Source: Hymenobacter sp. YIM 151500-1
Lineage (GTDB): Bacteria; Bacteroidota; Bacteroidia; Cytophagales; Hymenobacteraceae
DNA length: 64,000 nucleotides
Reading direction: 5' to 3'
Assembly (NCBI RefSeq): GCF_025979885.1
Contig: NZ_CP110139.1
Coordinates: 4,608,001 to 4,672,000, forward strand
The stretch's first letter is position 1, and each line of letters begins with the position of its first letter. The notes beneath the pieces are model-generated. The model saw nothing but the letters and a program-made list of their open reading frames with translations, made no database searches and was not told the DNA's origin. Positions 62,211 to 64,000 of the stretch are shown here, piece by piece. The translations under genes were made by a program, and so were the position numbers.

Positions 62211-63044
62211 GTATGGTGGGAGTTTGGTGGAAAGGAGGGCGGAGCCACCAGCTTGGAGCTAGTGGTAGGAGCGGATAAAGTGGAGCGGAGTCCACGTGGA
62301 GGCAAGTAGAAACTACGCGTCAACGGCACAATGCCAGACCCAGACACCAAGCGGCGAGTGGCCGCCGAAAACCAGAGTTTTTCAAGGGCCTGCATAGGGA
62401 AGTTGTTACAAAAAGATAGGTCTGGTCTTCTAAAATAATGGTACAAAAACCAATTTACAGCACCTGAAAACGCATGTTTCGCTTTGGTGCCAACCCCTCC
62501 ATACGCTTACAGCACACGCTGATAAGTTGCCTTTTGGCAAGTAGCAGAATAAACTGCCAGTTTCTTTTCGGCAAAAAATCGGATAACAAACAATCAAAAA
62601 AGCCAGACATTCTATCCTGTTGGGGTGGTCTCCAACACATTTATTTCCACTCGTCTAAACTGTCAGTCTTTACTGTGATATGGCCACTTGTCTGACCCTC
62701 TCCAAGTGTAGTAGTCCAGTATTGAAATATATGTTCTATAGTATTTTGTGTCGAGGCCATAGGCAATACAGAGGTTGTTGATAGCCAGTGCCAAGTAGTA
62801 TTTCATTGCAGCAGTGAAGCACCTACACCTCCTTTTCGACCCAAGCGGTAGGGCTGATATAAACTACTGAATCCGTTTAGGAAGTCTCCAGACCGTCATG
62901 CTGAGCTTGTCGAAGCATCTCTACCGCGGGCTAACTTTTAACGCTTGCTCAACGAAGCGGGAGAGATGCTTCGACAAGCCCAGCATGACGGTCTGGAGAC
63001 TTCCTAAACAGCTTCACTGTCACATATACCCACCTTATTATCAG
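62211..63044. other. Intergenic region upstream of large GH16 gene
   Basis: No gene is supported. It is more AT-rich than its surroundings between about 62400 and 62880 and must contain the promoter of the GH16 gene. A minus-strand TATCTTTTTG near 62411-62420 is only a near match to the -7 box. The right part is a long inverted repeat (62875-63009). Confidence 0.5.
62875..63009. repeat. GAAGCATCTCTAC-type inverted repeat, 48-bp arms
   Basis: The arms at 62875-62922 and 62962-63009 (starting GTTTAGGAAGTCTCCAGACC) are complementary with one mismatch. This is the best-preserved copy of the family, lying 36 bases from the stop of the DAC-domain gene. Confidence 0.88.
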
Positions 63045-64000
63045 CTATAACTGGTCCCAGAAAACAATGCGGCCCGCGTGCTGGTGCACGAATCGTACGC
63101 CGCCATCCTGCGAGACGACAATAGCCAGGCTGTCGGGGTCGGCCAGGCACAAGCGGTAGGCGGCCCGGTGGCGGGTGCCGCCGCTGTTGGCCGCCTCACT
63201 CTGCACGGCGGTGGCCTCCATATCCAAGGCCCGGTATACCTCGCTAATGGCCACATGCGGCGCATAAACCTCAACCCCGAAGCCAATTACCCGCAAATCC
63301 TTGGTTAGTATCAGGGCTCCGTCCACGGCCATCATATCGGCCAGTAAGTCGGCAAACTGGTCCATTTCCGCTTCCAGCGCCCGGAGTTGGGGGTCGGCAG
63401 ACTGCCGATACAACACGGAGCTAAGCTGCCCCAGCTCAGACAGCCGCCAGATGATAGCGGTTGCGAGCTGGTGAAATCGTGGCCCGGCACTGGCCGCGCC
63501 CACGGTGTACTTGGGTTGCAGTATTGCCGCTGGTCCTACCCGCCCGGCTACGTTTTGGCTTGGTACAAAAACCAGCAGCCCGCCGTGGCCGCTTGCCCGC
63601 ACCCGGGCCAGAATGCGGTGTTGGAGGTGCAAGCCAAGTAGCGAAAGTAGCTCGTCCGGTACAGGCTGAGGTGTGAGGTGCATGCGCCGCATCTCTTCCT
63701 GGGCATACTCCAAATCCTGATCGAAGCGGCCGCGGCTCCAGGCTACGGGAAACTGCACAAAGCCGTGCCCGTCCACGCGGCCTCGTTGCAAGGTCAGTAC
63801 CCGCGTCGGCCCTTCGTTGAAGATTAAGTTGCCCGGCCCGTGCAGGCGCAGCAGCAGGGCGGCGGGCGGGACGCCCATCGAGGGCCGGGGCGTTTCTCCC
63901 GGCAGCTCCCACGCGTACTGAGTAGCCAGCAGGCCCCAAATTCGCAGGCTACCGTCGGCGGCTTCGTCAACGGCCAGCAGGTTGCCCGCCCGGTGCACCG
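63045..64000 (-). CDS. DAC-domain (diadenylate-cyclase-like, DACNV-type) protein, 5' end outside window
   Basis: A partial gene: the frame remains open to the right edge and the only start candidate inside is a GTG at 63998, so the N terminus probably lies beyond the window. The visible 317 residues end in a domain with both diadenylate cyclase signatures, DGALILTKDLRVIGFG and GGTRHRAAYR, and the strand LAIVVSQDGGVRFV, as in DisA-type DAC domains. The upstream part (about 1-200) is not one I recognise; it resembles putative sensor proteins called DACNV. If active it would make c-di-AMP from ATP; if not, it may bind nucleotide. The DGA and RHR motifs are intact here. Its role relative to the glycanase genes is unknown. 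Confidence 0.72.
   Translation of the reverse strand, partial: VHRAGNLLAVDEAADGSLRIWGLLATQYAWELPGETPRPSMGVPPAALLLRLHGPGNLIFNEGPTRVLTLQRGRVDGHGFVQFPVAWSRGRFDQDLEYAQEEMRRMHLTPQPVPDELLSLLGLHLQHRILARVRASGHGGLLVFVPSQNVAGRVGPAAILQPKYTVGAASAGPRFHQLATAIIWRLSELGQLSSVLYRQSADPQLRALEAEMDQFADLLADMMAVDGALILTKDLRVIGFGVEVYAPHVAISEVYRALDMEATAVQSEAANSGGTRHRAAYRLCLADPDSLAIVVSQDGGVRFVHQHAGRIVFWDQL

Overview
The window looks like chromosomal DNA of a GC-rich Bacteroidota, most likely a Hymenobacter-type member of the Cytophagales. The grounds are SusC/SusD genes, many proteins ending in a type IX secretion (T9SS) sorting domain, Bacteroidota-style lipoproteins, a 7TMR-DISM receptor, and large numbers of long intergenic inverted repeats. 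I saw no tRNA, rRNA, CRISPR array, phage or intact insertion sequence.

Layout. 1-4.05 kb: a quinone-oxidoreductase-like gene, then a membrane regulator (beta-propeller sensor, Y_Y_Y, TM, LuxR-type HTH) without a kinase. 4.5-32.7 kb: a run of secreted modular proteins, nearly all with T9SS C-terminal domains: GH64, two HExxHxxGxxH metalloproteases, a three-domain beta-gamma-crystallin protein, GH16, GH71/99-like, a ricin-lectin/beta-propeller protein, GH128, a GH18 chitinase, a two-headed GH18 chitinase, and a crystallin-flanked zincin. An AraC regulator sits at 7.5 kb. 33.2-40.3 kb: a FucP/GluP-type sugar importer, a GH30 lipoprotein, a crystallin- and fascin-like-bearing GH5, and a second GH30. 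40.5-42.6 kb: AraC regulator and aldo/keto reductase. 43.2-52.8 kb (minus strand): a polysaccharide utilisation locus in transcription order susC, susD, PKD lipoprotein, GH16 lipoprotein, GH3. 53.6-62.2 kb (minus strand): a 7TMR-DISM receptor fused to an IS1595-type transposase zinc ribbon, a second GH5, and a 1461-residue GH16 protein. The right edge holds a partial DAC-domain (diadenylate-cyclase-like) protein.

Working together (inference): family assignments point to beta-1,3-glucan (GH64, GH16, GH128, GH5, GH3), beta-1,6-glucan (GH30), chitin (two GH18 genes), possibly alpha-1,3-glucan or mannan (GH71/99-like) and protein (three proteases). This set matches the layers of a fungal or yeast wall. 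Surface or secreted T9SS enzymes would open the wall, SusC/D with the PKD lipoprotein and GH16 would capture and import glucan oligomers, GH3 and GH30 would finish them in the periplasm, and the MFS carrier would import the hexose.

The least ordinary features are the receptor/transposase-zinc-ribbon fusion directly upstream of the susC operon, and thirteen beta-gamma-crystallin domains spread over nine secreted proteins. At least one carbohydrate-binding cassette is nearly identical at DNA level in two genes. Four families of intergenic inverted repeats punctuate the region.
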